From Heterobilharzia americana (lineage: Eukaryota; Platyhelminthes; Trematoda; Strigeidida; Schistosomatidae), in NCBI GenBank assembly GCA_944470555.2, contig OX104127.1:111690741-111754740 (forward strand): a DNA stretch of 64,000 nucleotides. Direction: 5' to 3'. Below are positions 47,916 through 62,359 of the stretch, piece by piece. Under the pieces are notes generated by a model, which saw nothing but the letters and a program-made list of their open reading frames with translations, did no database searches and was not told where the DNA came from. A program made the position numbers and the translations under genes. Every line of letters starts with the position of its first letter. Within the stretch, counting starts at the first letter, position 1.

Positions 47916-50900
47916 GTAGGTTCAACTTTGCCTAACTGAATATATTTTTGTTTTAATTTTCCCTCTCTCCATTATATTTTACAATTTGATTTATTTCTGT
48001 CCAGTAATTAGCAGCATTGAATAACTAACTACATAATAGCCTACCAAGTGTACATATAACTTATGCATGAGATAATTATAGATATGCTCATTTCACATTT
48101 ATGTTGAATATTTCACTAATTAGGCTTACCTACTCCCCATTCACTTACGTTTACCTTCATTACTACATTTACTGTAAAGTTTGTAGTTCCCTAATTTATG
48201 GAAATAACTGAGAATTACTGCGATCACTTTCAGAAAGGAAATTCATAGTGTAGATATCATTAAAGAAGACTGTACTGAGAGTTTTGATCTACCGTAGCTT
48301 ATTGTCAGGGTGCATCTGAATTCTTTCAAATAAATATGTTCTCTCTCACATTCAAAATATCATGCAGCTTAAATTCAAGGTCATTACCTATCTACTTTAC
48401 GACTTCACTGAGTGTAAACTAAACCTTTAAAGTACCCCCATTAGCGGCTTCTTCCGTCTCTTCTTTCACTCAGAGTTTCCTAATATTTTTTATGGTAGCC
48501 ATTGTTTTGGCTTATTGGAATTAGTGTTTTTTTCAAAGATGTCAACTAACGGTTCATGCATCCACTGGAAAATCTGCTTACATTCCATCATTAAGAGTTT
48601 CATGTTCGGCTGTATAATAATCAATACAGCAGCAGTAAATTAGTATTCATTACTGATTGCTTACTTGGCTAGCATTCACCAGTTAGTCACTCATGGATCT
48701 AAAGAGTTATCATCTTTCACTTCACTTTTAATGCCAGAAATTTAGTGAACTGATATTCTTTTCATGTTATCTGATTATGTACAAACGTAGCTATTCACTT
48801 CCATGACTTTCACATAACTTATCATCTCTGACTGTATCAATGTCGAATTCTAAAGACAGTCCTCATTATTGTTCCAGCCACTGTTCTCTGTAACCCTGAA
48901 GCTGAATTCTTAGACTTTAATTAACATTGCATTAACCTATTTTGTTTTAAATTCTATGTAAATAAGTTTACTTTCGTGCGTTCAGTACAAATGTAAGAGT
49001 TCCTGTGAATACCACCTTGATATAATAACCTTAATATAATGTTCCATATTTTCCAAATATTCAGTGTTTTAGTGAAAAAGAAGCCACTTCTAGTTATTCC
49101 TAGTTGACGATATGAATAGAGTTTAGAGTCTTTCACATACCGGTGAAACCATACTGTATCTTTACCTTGGAAATGTTTGAAGACTCAATCCCATACTTAA
49201 GAACTGTTTTCATTTTATTAGTATGAGTGGATGAGACAACGATAAATACTTTTCTTGAGTAGAAATCAATACTGAACTAACTGAATTGAAAGTATAAGTG
49301 AAGCTTCCTTCTGGATTTTACCTGATATTGTTAAATTTTCAATCAAAACCAGTACTTCTAGTCAGTAGTTCTTATAATCTTAATTGTCTTCAGAATTAGA
49401 CGTAAAAACCTACCCTTTCTATTGTGAAACTATGTGGCTAGTAGACTTCATTGTCTGCATTGTTTGTTCAGGTACTAGTTTTCGTATATAGTACACTGTG
49501 TGATAAACTAACTTTTAGTTTCAACTCATTCCATTAAACCCATAAATACTATCAGCAAAATAATAAAACCAAGTGAGATTGGTTGCTATGATAGAGATTT
49601 CAAGGCATACGTTGATCGAAAAATTTTCTTCTCATTTATTAAGTGTACATTATGGCATAGATAGATAAGTTAGATAGCTATGGGACACTGAAAGGTATCT
49701 TTAGAAAATGGCGAATGAATGAACATTTCATCAGTATGTACATAATACGCATCTGGGTTAGTTAAAAAGTCTGTGGAGGAATTCGAAATTCCAAAGAGTT
49801 TCCTAGACAAAAAGCCAGAGAAAAAACATCCATTGCAAAGACTAAGGAAGCTGAGATACCCAAAGTGAGAGTTGTCTTCTTGCTATCTGGGACTCTAAAG
49901 AAAACCTGGGTCTAAGGAATTTAAAACTGATTTAGTCAGCTTATATTTCAGGTAAGTGATTAAGTTTTTAGTAAAAATAAGCATTTTTAACAGGCTAAGT
50001 ACCATATAAGATGATTTTACTTGATATGGTTATACAGAAAAAACCAATGTACCATGTAATAATACTCAACCACAGTTTCCAAGTTTTACGCTTGCAACCA
50101 AATACTGACCAACTGGGAAGATTTAACAACACACATATTCTTTACAGATTAATATTTTGAGACGGGAGTAGAAACTATTCAAAGAGCATAGTATACAAGA
50201 AATTATTATCGGTCACTGGGGAGTGTTAAAAATATGCCATCCTTCATCTTAATGCAAGTCTTTATTGTTTCAACAAAGTTTTATGCAGCACTGACAGTTG
50301 ACGGTTGTAGTTTGCTTTGTGAATCCGTTTACTCTGACGTTATTTTACAATGATTCGATACTATTTTGATTCCTGATGATTTCTACTTAAACTATCCTCA
50401 ATGATTCACTAGATTTTGTCATACTATAAGACAGTGTCCGGTTGGTGATATGTTCTCGTTCTAGTAGATATCACATTTACCGGGTCAGCCGTTTTATCGT
50501 CACTATTTTCTTCTTTCATTGTGTAATAGCTACTGAGTAATACTTACGCATTCAGTCTACGCTAAACTTATACTGCAATAACTTTGATGCGATGAATTAG
50601 CGCCTTAAAACTTTTATTTAGGTATTGGCTAGAATCCGAAATGCGCTACTCGATTATTTAAACAATAAATACATTAACTAGAAGCAACTGATTTTTTCAA
50701 CATTTAACTAGTTTACTTCCTTACAAATAAGAAAAAAATGTGAAAATAGATGTCGGAGACAGATTGTTTTCGTGAAACTAGGAATATGAATCAATTAAAT
50801 TTGGTCATCCAGTCAAAAGTGGAGGTATGTAATTTGGTATGGTGCAAAATACAGTATTGTGTTTGTGTGTCTGTGTATGAATGAGTGAGTAAGTGCGAAA

Positions 50901-53900
50901 CTGTACCCAGTTCAAAATGCACACCTTGTAAGATAAACAACCATACTGCTTAAATTTTAACTATTCAGTAATAACTATAAATTCTTATTAACTTTGACGC
51001 TAAAACCTTGATTCTTGTTCAAATGGTAGGCTAGATGACGAACAGATGAGATTCCCAGTCATTCAAGTTGGTTCCGTTTATTATCGTTAAAAGCCTTTAG
51101 ACTAATGTAAGTAGTGTGGGACGTTAGCATCAATGAAAAGGGAGATTCGAAGATAGAGCAATCTATACATGTCTAACAGCGCGATTAAAAGTGACCGTCA
51201 ATATTTAGTTGGACAGCTTAACAACGGAAATGGCTAGTCAGAAGTGAAGTTAAATGCAACTGACTGGCTTTATGTAAATTTGTGGAGTACTGACTTTGAT
51301 CAGTTATTTACTCCCGCAGCAAATCGAATGTCATCCATCGTGTAACATCATTGAGGCCATCACATTTATCCGTCCCCTCTGTGTTACTTCCAGTCTCGGT
51401 TTCATAAACTAGGTTCATCATGATGTGATATACGTTTTAGCGAGTTGTAAAGCAGTTGCAGTTATTTTTTATTTACTACTACCTCGGAAGGCGTATGCTA
51501 GTGTCTTCTCTCCCTAAAATCTCTCTACCAAGTATGCCTATATCTGCCTGTTGAATATGATGACTTCTGCATTCACATTGAAATTGAACATGAATATACG
51601 TGCAGATAAAAATCGCCTGTCTGAAATGTACTCATTCGATTTCTACAACACAAATGATAAACAAGATGAAATTCCACTAAATATATCACTGTACATAGAA
51701 ACGATTTTTTCTACCTTGGATATTCCTTCATCATAGGGAGTTTAAAAAAATAGGAGGTAAATTAAAAACAAGCAGTCTTTTAATAATATGTATCAGATTA
51801 GTTATGTCCCATTAAAAACAACAGTTGAAATAGAGAAAGAGAAATGTGATGAGCTTTTTGATGTAATCACATGGATGCTATTTGAGATATGTATCTTGTT
51901 GAAATGACTATTGTCTGCTGTCAGACTTAACCACTTTAGTTATTAAATTGCAGTATAACTCAACAACAATGCACAACCTATCTTACTAGTCTGGAGGTAT
52001 CATTACCCGAATAAGGGTTATCACACTATCCGGTTGCTCGAATCGCGGTAGGAGATAGGATGAGATTCATATCTGGAACTTTCTGGTCGGGTGTTGAGTA
52101 CTTGAACAGCCATTCTATCTCGTTGGTTGCCAAACTCTTCAATTTTGTAGCAATGATGAAGTAATCTGTTAAAAAGTCTATGTTATAATCACTGACTAAA
52201 ATGGAACTAAAGTTCCTATTGTATTACTCTGGTACTCCCAAAGTTGCCACCTCGAATATCATTGTCTCCATCATTACATTTCATGAAAAGTCATCACCTA
52301 TATATATGCACAGATGTATTCGCTAATGAAGTGTCTTCATTTTCCTCATAAGTTTAGTACTGAAAACAAATAAGTGTTATTTGTTATTCTAGAGCACGAA
52401 ATTCCACTGTAGGCTAAACCCCACTTGTTAATGGATATGTCAAGTGAATAGAAAAGATTTTATGTTATGGATAATAGAAAATCATTAGATACTACGATAA
52501 AGTTAACTGATAAAGTAAATTACACGACCTGCTTTCTGATCAGAACTTATCTAGATATTTGGAAACTAGTTATTAAAAAGTCAGGCATTATGAAAACTAT
52601 ATATCTCTCAAGGTTAAAGATTTGTTTCAAAATGTAAGTAATTCTCATTTATTTGTTTCGATTCTAGAGTTGAATACCAGTCGAATACGATGATGCTATA
52701 TACTGCGACACAGTATCAAGAAAGAGTAATTGTCTATGCTGCAAAATAGATACGAGAAGTTAAATCCTTAAAATTGAGGTTGTGTATACGAAATCCTAAC
52801 TAGAAACGTAAAATAAATAAAGCGTCACTAATTTTTTGCTACGTGGTTCCTTTCATTCGGACTTCATGGCCATAAAGTTATTTATTGACTAGTGCTTATG
52901 AAGTAGGCATGATACACTCATTGAGTGAATAAACGGACAGAGTGAAGAAAATGCTAATGAAACGAATCAATGAATTTATAAAAAGAGAATGCAAATAAAG
53001 GTGTCTACACATTCATATAAAGGTGAGAACAAGGGATTCTGCAGTCCTTAAGCAAACCTCAAATGACCTTGAACACACCAATAAAAAAAGGTTTTCACTT
53101 CATAATCTAACAGAAAAATGTAGACAAATCATTATGGATATAATTTCTTAATCAGCGTAGAAATCTATCTAATTTTTCGAATTGTTTTCACCACTTGAAG
53201 TCGAAGTGTTTACGATGATAAAGATATTCATCCATGCGACTTTATAGCATTAAACCACGTAAGTTATGATACCGAAGTAAATAAGCCTCCAAACAACTAC
53301 ACATCACCTCCACATTATTTTGTGTACTCGGGGATAAAAATTATGTCTCAGAAGCAAAAAGACAGATTTTAAATAAAAGTTTACACATTTCAGAGTATTA
53401 AACTCAATAATTAAGTGATAAAGTCGTGAAAAATGTAGTGAGTAGGTCTACTTTTCAGTCCTGGCAATAACATCATTTCAACAATCGTAAGCTTTCTAGA
53501 AAAATTGCACATTCAACTTGGTGTAACTGATCACTTCAAGATCATCTTAGAGTTGCTTCAGGACATTAAAATTCTATATAAGTACCATAAAAGTCACAGC
53601 AGCAGACTTATGTATCATTAATACATATTTGCTAATAGGATTGATCCCCAATCATTTTATCTAGTATCTATAGTTGCTATCTTGAAGTTTCAACAAGAAG
53701 TGAACTTAACTGCTAAAATATTCCGTCCATGTAAGTCACACTTTTCAAATTTATCAGCATATAGATTTTTATATTGTGACTAGAAAAAGGATAGGCTACA
53801 CTACCGTTTCTTGCTGCTCATTATTTATGTGACTGATCATTCAATAGCTCCCTGAAAATTATACAAATTAGTTTTTCACCACTCTCGATTATCCCAGATA

Positions 53901-54976
53901 AGTGTGACCCCTTTCTTTCTCAATAATATAATGAATGGTAAAATAAGCTACAAACATTTGTATCACGCATAATAGATTCTTCATTTCTATGAAAGTTCCA
54001 CCCATATTTAATGAGTATTTAAGAAATGAAACTTCAGTTTCTTGATTTACTAACTTAGTTAAGGTCAGGTTTATATTTACGTTTATAATCAACATCAATA
54101 TTGTTATTCTACCTACAGACTGATGAGTTAAAAGATACTTGGATGGAAAATCCCAAATTGTTTCTGAAATTAATGAGTTTTGTAGTCGATATCAGCGGAA
54201 GTAATGATACTCGTAGTTTTATGATGAGTTGGAAAACTTAGGGTGTTTTCATCAGTTGCTACATAAGGAAGGTCCGGTGAGATGTCTATACTTATGTAGC
54301 TGTACTTGTACAGGAGTAAAAATTACCGATACAGACTAAGTGAATCATGATTTGGAAGTATTTATCACTACTAACTGACACTAACGAAGGTTGTTACTAT
54401 TTGTGAGTTAAGAGTTGAGAGGTTTCATGGTGAAGTAGAAAACCCGTAATTTTGAATTTTATATGGATGACTTTGACTGATAAACTGCCAGTTTACACCT
54501 ATATAAAGTTGACGTAAGTTACTGTCGTTAAGTAAAGAATAAGTCATATGTAGACCTAATAATAAACGAGATTTTTGGACACATCACAAGTAGGTCGAAA
54601 TATAAACCCAATGACTTATTGCCTGAAGTATTCAACTTTTGACCACTGGTTTCACTCAACCTACAGAGGTTTGAGCATTCAGTCAGTTTGATCAGATTCC
54701 AAACAATAGGAGTGAGTCGTGGTGTATTTTATGGAACGACTCATATAGCTAACAATCCTCATCAATACTTTCCTGGTATCCAAAACTTAAAACTAAAGAA
54801 CCGAAAGTAATTAGGCGATTTCTTGCTTTAATCTTCCCAGCGTCTCATCTACAAAGCTTTCCTTTGTTTGCTCTTACCTTGTCTTATTCAAAGAAAAGCT
54901 GTCTTTGGTGATATTCAAACTCTAAGTATCCCTAAATTTTTTTTGTTTTTAAGATTGTGGCACAGTGAAGCCGTAT
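47916..54976 (+). other. Intron of the membrane-protein gene (left part)
   Basis: Starts with the consensus donor GTAGGT and continues to the acceptor at 56404-56405. The left part is AT-rich with no supported genes. It contains a weak repeat near 52010-52130 and short open frames (61 codons at 51551-51736) that I regard as chance. If splicing failed, translation would stop a few codons into the intron at 47933-47935. Confidence 0.75.
52010..52130. repeat. Degenerate repeat shared with 45880-46000
   Basis: Similar order of motifs to the copy 5' of the host exon (GGTTGCTCGAATCGCGGT, GGATGAGATTCATATCTGG, then TTGAACAGCCA). It lies inside the host intron. Confidence 0.3.
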
Positions 54977-56062
54977 TATTATTATTATTACTATTATTAT
55001 TTATCCCTTGAGTTCCTAATGGAACATAGGGCTTCAGTAGCACGTCTCCAGTGCACTCTCTTCTCTGAAATATTTTCAACCTGCTTCCACGACATCCCAG
55101 AAGCTTTCATTTCTTCCTCGCACGATTTCCTCCGTGTTACCCGCGGACGCCCAACTCGTCGCTTTCCATCGGGGTCCCACTCGAGGGCCTGACCTGGCGC
55201 GTGATGTCCCCAACTGGTCTTCTCAGTGCATGCCAAATCTGTCTCCACTTCCTTCCAGTGCATATTTGTTGCTTGACAGGTTCTTGGTTGGTTCGTTGCG
55301 CGGTCAGAGTTCCTTGTTGCTTATTCTTTCTGGCTATCTAAGCTTCAGTAACGAGCCAGCGTAGGCAGCTGTTGATTAATGTCTGTAGTTTGTTGGAAAT
55401 CCCTTTCGTAACCCGCCAAGTCTCTGAACCATCACATAGAAGCACTGACTTGACGTTAGTGTTGAAAATCCGGATGTCGTTCACACTTTGTGCTGAGTGC
55501 AGATCTCCACACCGGTTTCAGGTTAATGAAGGCCTGTCTTGCTGTTTTTCCGATCCTGACTTTGACGTCCTCATCTGTGCCTGTGCCACAGCCTGTAGTT
55601 GAAACAGTGCTGCCTAGATAGGTGAAGGAGGTTACTTCCTTTAAGTCTCTCCTATTCTTGGTGATTGGAGCTTGTAGTTGTTGGTCCGGTATCTTCACCT
55701 CTCTCTTCTCTACGTTCACCTGAAGGAAGTTCCGTCTTCTTTCTCTGCCCTGTCTCGCCTCTTCTATCAGGAATATCATAGGGGATAGTAGGTAACCTTG
55801 TTTCACTCCTGTCTTCACTTCAAAAGCATCACTGAGCTTCCCATTGTGAATTACTAGGCTGGCATATGGCGTCTTCATATAGTTGTTGAATGAGATTGAT
55901 AAAGGTTTGTGGCACTCCGTGGTGTTGGAGCAACTGCCTGCCAAATTACTCCTTGGTCGACGATGTTGAAGGCCTTTTTTAAAATCGATGAAGTTGAGGT
56001 AGAGTGTTGACTGCCATTCTGTACTTTTTTCTATGGTGATGCGTAGTGCTGCAATTTGGTGT
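54977..56062 (-). mobile_element. RTE-clade retrotransposon, family B, copy 3, nested in the host intron
   Basis: Inserted antisense to the host gene, with its (TAA)n 3' tail at the left. The duplication AGCCGTAT flanks it (54969-54976 and 56063-56070). Its right end is 5'-truncated inside the RT. Reading the minus strand: QIAALRITIEKSTEWQSTLY, NFIDFKKGLQH, KTGVKQGYLLSPMIFLI, then a jump to EEARQGRERRRNFLQVNVEK, so the FADD-containing segment has been deleted. After that come VTSFTYLGSTVSTTGC and the C-terminal domain (EWDPDGKRRVGRPRVTRRKS). It is non-functional and is removed with the intron. Confidence 0.9.
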
Positions 56063-56405
56063 AGCCGTATACTCACAAGAATTATTTTGCCTTCGAAATG
56101 TGGATCCTTGCTTGTGGGAAACTGACCATGAGGTTACGAATTCAGCTGAATTTCCACTGAGCAAAATCTTTTTTAAAATTTTCTTTTCTGATTATACAAC
56201 TTCATATGGCAGCCAGGAAACGCAGTTTAAAAAAACTTTCATGAGCTTAATTTTCGACATCTCAGTGATCCACTACTAATGATATGTACTCAGTATGAAC
56301 AGGTTTGTTCCGTTTCTCTGTGTGAATAATACTCATGTATGTCTTTATGGTATTAATAACAATAATGATAATCTTTTGTTCTCATTTATTCATTGATTTG
56401 TTTAG

Positions 56406-57199
56406 AATCCCACAATATACCACTACTTCATTTGAATCGTGGTTCTGAAGCGGATTTATTGAATATTACTCCTCCATCGGGATTTTACGACTTCAATCAT
56501 AACAATAATAACAATGGCACTAATGGAATGATAAATTCTGATTCGGGTTATCTGGCTAATTCGAATCTGACAAGTAGTATGCTTACAGCATCCCCTCGTC
56601 AACAATCACATCACATACATCAAAATCGTTTGATATCTAGTCCAAATAGTTTTGGTCGACAAATATTCAACCAACTGCCACCATCATCAGGAGGTTTACC
56701 ACCTCATTCAGCTGGTTTAATTGGTAATAATACTGCTACCTCTTCGCTGTATCCAATTCATGGAAGTCCAACTAGTCAAAATGAATGGCATAATCCATCA
56801 TCATTTACAAAATGTAACTTACAGAATGGTGAAATGGTTGGTGGTACAGATGAAGAATTCATCAATAGTTGTTCATCTATTGTACTTCCACCTAATAATG
56901 TATCTGAAATCTCTAATACAGGAACAGCAACAAGAATGCGTAAATATATGTCACCTAATTATAATGACAATAGTAATGGAGTGATTAGACCGTTGGTCTC
57001 AAGACCACACTTTTCTGATTCTTTGCATCCTGCAGTTAATCATTATCAACATCATTCTCATATTAATGAAAATAATATGACAACAATCAATAATAGATCA
57101 TTTCATAATTCCGATGATACTACTCATCTAAATGGAACATTATCATCATCTTCAAAAGTTAATCAATTATGCACTGCTGTATCAGAGCGTATGTTGTAA
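56406..57199 (+). CDS. Terminal coding exon of the membrane protein
   Basis: The acceptor TTTGTTTAG at 56397-56405 follows a T-rich tract. The exon starts AA, which completes the codon G+AA (Glu) left open by the donor at 47915, so the two exons join in frame. It encodes 263 further cytoplasmic residues and ends with TAA (57197-57199) after CTAVSERML. The sequence continues the Ser/Asn/His-rich style of the first tail exon, with DSGYLANSN echoing the DSGRGSG motif. There are NHNNNNNG and HHIHQN runs and no folded domain. The C-terminus is not a classical PDZ ligand. Amino acid composition changes little across the junction, which supports the splice. Confidence 0.85.
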
Positions 57200-60096
57200 A
57201 TTCGATTCTTTACCCAAGTGTAGTTAAATGAACTGCAGGATTTATAGTATTTCTAGGAAGTATTCTTTCTTTAAATATTCATTTCGCTTTAAAATAATCT
57301 TAGATGCTTTTGAACACATCAAAGAAAGTAGTCATATCTTATTTTAAAAAAATGATTATTATCACTCTTAAGTTTACCCTTTCTGCATTTTGTTTCAATC
57401 ATCCATTATTGTGCGTTATAAATCATCAGAATTCTAAAATAGCCTATAATTATGATTAGAATCCTGTTTTCTTTTCCTATGATTATGTAATAACGAAGTA
57501 TTATTCATTATGATACCAATGGTTGAGAAAAATGGGCGAATTTGTGTGTATGTGATGGACTCTTCCCTGCTTACATTTTAAAACGCGTTCACATCATTTC
57601 TTACCTTACTACGTATACATATGTCATTTATTTGGAGTGCTGATTAAAATAATTATCATTTGTACAGTTATATTGTCTATGAAATTATATTCCCTGATGT
57701 CAATGGCATTTCTTGAAAGTGATTTTCGCTTCAACTAGGGCACAAGTCGCCTAAACATTTACATAGACAAGTTTACATGGGAATGCATACTTGAGTACTT
57801 CTTTGGTATCCATTCTATGCATACTTGCATTTATGGGAATGAAATCTGATGTTCGATTTTTTTCTTATGTCATAAGGAGGATTATGTTTTTAGAAAATAT
57901 TATTTCATCAGTATAATCATGTTCAGATCCGAATACTGGCATTAATAGGGAAAAATAACTACAATATACTGTTCAATTTATATGATTATGCAAACACTAT
58001 CGTCAAAGTAATAATCTAAATAAAGTATGCATGATGGGTGATCTTGTTTTTATCAAAACAACGATTCATTTCGTCATTCAATTTTCAATTCCATCGTCTT
58101 CATTTTGTTTACTAGTTTTGTTGGCTAGCTTATTCAGGATTTTGTGTGAAAAGAGACATTGCTTTTCATTTATCTGGTTGTATGCTAAATTTGCTGATCA
58201 AAAACCTACTTCTGTTATGTATGTTTGTGTGTGGTGCGCACGTGTATGTGAATCCATTCGCTTCATGATCGTTCATCTTAACTTATATAACTATTTTCGA
58301 TTTCCCTTTCCTATGTGTACATGAGTAATTTCATTCATAATTGGCTTCAAGTTTTGTCTTGTTCGACGTTCTTGTTGTCATTATTCTAAATGCTGTTGAT
58401 CATGATTAGGTATCTGTAAAAAGTAACTTATGGTTAAACGATAAACCAAACGACTCCAGTTTATGAAATAAAGACTTTTTGATTAAATTTCTTAACGTCT
58501 TTCAGTATACACTGACTAGCATACCAAAGATGAAAAGATTTGGAAAGGAACCATTCCAGCGGTAATAGTTCGCTGACAAAAAAGATTTCTCACTATCGTC
58601 GATTAGAATAAAACTCAGCTGTACTTACTGGTGACAGAAACAAGATGCACTTAAGATCCTTCTCTTCTGCCACATGACATTACTGTTTTGGAGATTTTGT
58701 CTGATGATAAACCCAGGTATCATTCATTCAGTGTTGACATAATGATTTCAATACAAGGAGATGGCTAGTTGAAAGCTTTTACTTCGATTCAAGTATAAGT
58801 GAATTATAAGACATGCATAACACTGTTAATTTTCATCAATTTTTCAGAAACCATCCTGAAACACTCATCAAACCCTTAAAACTACTGTTTAAATGGAAAC
58901 TTAGAAGTGGATCAACAAAGAAAAATGAAATGACGCCAAGAATTGTTCAATAGGTTCATTGTTCATTCACAACAGCTTTTCACATTGCATTCTAGAGGTT
59001 TTATAGTATAGCCAGTGAATTCTCAGGATTTATGCACAGATGATGGAGGTATTATGAAAGGACAGTATTTGAATAAATAAAACCAATTGTAATATAAGAT
59101 ACTAGATGACTTTTGAAAAATCTAAATCAAGTGAAGACTTGAATCGAAAAACGCGGTACACAGTTTAGTTGGAGTACATACATTCTCATCATATAAATAT
59201 TTGAAGAAACTAGCCAAGTATACGAGACTCAAGTCATATTCCAATTATTTTAGACAACATATGAGAAAGTTTTAACCTTGTTTCATTCACAGATAATAAG
59301 TTTCATTCATCATTTTGTTTGACTATATCTATCGATTTTTTATTGACCAATGAAATGTCAAACTTTATTTCAATTTATTATCAATATATAACTCAATAAC
59401 CATAAGTAAATTATTGTAGTAAGCCAAGAATTACACTTCCTCTTTAGGGATAAAACACAAACTGATTACTGAAATCTCGGTAAATAAAGTCAAATTTGAA
59501 AGTCCATTGGGTTACAGCTGCACGAATTTTTCGAATTTATCCTTGATCATACTTGTAATCAGTCAAACGTTAGTTAATTTATTTCTTGAATTTTGTCTAG
59601 CTTTTGATGAACTCTACACTTGGATCATCGGCGTAACACATGGGTGGTTTATGAAAGAGACAGTTTGATTTTCATAATAATATTATACCTTGGGCATGAA
59701 TATAAATTAAGTAGGGCTAAAAACTCGTCGTTAGCAGTCGACGGTGAACGCACTGTATCATGAATAGGCATATGTAGGGTAATATCAAATACCGGATTTC
59801 AAAATCATTGCTGAACGGTAAGGCATCAGCCAAAAAACCTAATGATCATGCATCTTGGGTGTGTACCGTCGCAGACTTAAAATATGACGAAGAATCTGTC
59901 CAGCACTTTCAGTTTTTCAATGATTATTTGTCCAGTGCCAATCAACATTGGAATTATATATCTTTCAAGTTCCGATGAAGTTTGGCTGTAAGCGAAATCC
60001 AAAGCCAAACTACCGCAGGTTTATAAATTTTAAACCCACACTGTTCTCGTCAGTAATATAGCTGAACTGAAAAGTGACAAAAAGAAAACCACAGGC
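57200..60096 (+). other. 3' region of the host gene and AT-rich spacer
   Basis: The 3' untranslated region must begin here. AATAAA hexamers at 58019-58024 and 58467-58472 are candidate poly(A) signals, but neither has a clear downstream GT-rich element, and others may serve. A 97-codon open frame (58031-58324) has no domain. Nothing else is supported. Confidence 0.4.
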
Positions 60097-61078
60097 AAAT
60101 GGACACGTAACCTCCCTAGTTTAATAACTTCACCCGTCACTAGCCGGTCCCAAAACCGGATAAAGAGGGAAGGTTGGGCATACGGTTAACAACCCTAACC
60201 CCGAAAACAAATCCAACCACTTAAGAAACTCCAAAGCAAAAACAAAATATAAAAAAAGTAAAAATAAACTCATCCCTCACTGGAGTCGGGGAAACGAAAT
60301 GACACCAGTTGGTGAAAGACTTCGGGAAGCCAATTGGCCGATTCGTCTTCTCTTCTCTCCATGAAATCAGAAGTGAGAATGGGGACATAAAATGTGCACA
60401 CAATGTTTGAAGTTGACTGGTAAGGCTGCCCAGATTGCAAGAGCGATGAGAAGGTATAGCATAGAAGTGATAGGCTAGAAATCTGTGAGGAACCGGCAGA
60501 TCGAATGGAAGTGGACTCTACAAAACTGTCAACTGGAGAGGAGTCAATAATCTACTCCGATATTGTCACACAGACGACACAACAACCACGAGCACAGAAC
60601 ACTGAGTTTTCGAGTGGCTATCATCAAGTCTCCAACAGCATCGAAAACTCTCTCTGTCATGCAGTGGGAACCAATCTCCTCCTACAGGATCAGGATCATG
60701 ACAGCAACACTCAACTCACAAGGAAGGAGAGTCACAATCATACAATGCCAGTGCTACGCACCTACAAATAATCCGGATGAAGAGAAGAGGGAGGAATTCT
60801 ACAAACAACTGCAATCACTACCAGACAAGACACCACCGAAGATGGCGACACAGAATTCGAATGAGTGGAGTGAGATGAATGCCAAACTGGGAGTGGACAA
60901 CACACGAAGGAATCAATCATGGGTCGAGAAGCACTCGATGAGGTGAACCAGAATGGAGAAGTGTTTGCAGATTTCTGCGCACTCAACGATCTCGTGATTG
61001 GAGGTGATGCAGTGTGTACAAACACAAGGATATTCACAAGGCGGTGACATGCATTTGATTTCAACAGACACCAGACAG

Positions 61079-61717
61079 GACACACTACACTACACTACAC
61101 TACACAACACAACACTACAAATCAGATCGACTTCATCTCAATGTGAGTAAAGTGGTGATGGAGACGCAGCCTACTGGACACAAGATCAGATGAAGAAAGG
61201 GAGCAGATGTGGGTTCACACCACTCACACCACTGTCTAGTGGAAGGGATCCACCTTCAAAATCAAGTTGAAAGCCTTCAATTCAAAGAAGTTTGTGATAG
61301 ACGACAGTTGAAGTTCAGCACCCAGAACAGAACAGAACAGAACAGAAACTGAACTGAACTGAACTGAACAGGAGGACGAAACTACAAATGACATCTTCAC
61401 GTCAGCCAGCTAGTCAGTCAGTCAGTCAGTCAGCCAACCAACCAACCATCAAGAGAAAATGGGAGATGGATATTGAGGAATATCTGTGAAGGAACCTGCG
61501 TGGAAGAACAGTGGAACTCTTTGAAAGAGATGTGGAAGGAGACCGGCATAACCGTGTTAGGAAGGAAGAAGAAAGAAGACAAGGAATGGATGGAATGGAA
61601 TGGAATGGAATGAATCTCGACGGACAAGTGGAAGCTGATAGGGGAGGGAGAGGAATGTGGTGATGGTGAAGCAGAAGATAAACCAGTGCAGTGAAGTGCA
61701 ATACAGTGCAGTGCAAT
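61079..61717 (+). repeat. Microsatellite cluster inside RTE B copy 4
   Basis: Same repeat set and order as 17562-18208: ACACT (61079-61115), GAACA and CTGAA (about 61325-61370), five AGTC units (about 61412-61433) plus CCAA, GGAAT (61585-61612) and interrupted GTGCA (61685-61717). Unit numbers differ from copy 1, showing length change after the copies separated. Confidence 0.9.
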
Positions 61718-62021
61718 GATGAAGAAAGAGAAGAGGAACTGAACACAACCTACAAAACACTACACTGGACAAGGAAGTGAAGAGGAGTGCGTGCAAATGC
61801 AAAGGACACTTCTACAACACAATCGGAAGTGAAGCAGGACAAGTCGGAGGCCGCAGGTAGAAGAGACTTGACAACATTATGTCAAATAACCAGGTTACTA
61901 TCTGGGAGGGAAGAGATCAAGGCAGAGGAAGACAGTGAAAGATGGTGAAGGAAACTTGATTGCCATGTAGGAGAAAGGAAGGAAACGATGAGCTGACCAC
62001 TTCAGAGAACTCTTGAATCGA

Positions 62022-62046
62022 CCACCACCACCACCACCACCACCAC
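62022..62046 (+). repeat. (CCA)n microsatellite in RTE B copy 4
   Basis: An eight-unit ACC/CCA run between the linker and the RT. It is absent or reduced to two units at the matching place of copy 1 (near 18520). Confidence 0.85.
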
Positions 62047-62359
62047 TACCTCCAGTGTTACTACCACCTGCACCTCGTCCAGAAATACCACCAACAGCCC
62101 AGCCACAAAACCACAAGTGAACACCAGCCCACCAACAATAGCCGAATTGAAGTCCTGAACGCTATAAAGCTGCTGAAATGCAAGAAAGTAGCAGGACCAG
62201 ATGGAATTCCTCCAGAAGCACTGAAAACAGACGCAGAGACAACAGAGGACATGCTCACACCACACCACATCACTATTGCAGAAGGTTTGGAAGGAAGGAA
62301 AGATACCTGCCGACTGATTGGTGGAAGCCAGGTTCGGAAACGCAAGACAAGCCCTCATT

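Noticed and set aside
56046..56279. 77-codon plus open frame at the RTE/intron junction
   Set aside because: It crosses the RTE boundary and target duplication; it is a chance frame within the intron.
58031..58324. 97-codon open frame 3' of the host gene
   Set aside because: It lies in the probable 3' untranslated region or spacer with no domain or supporting signals.
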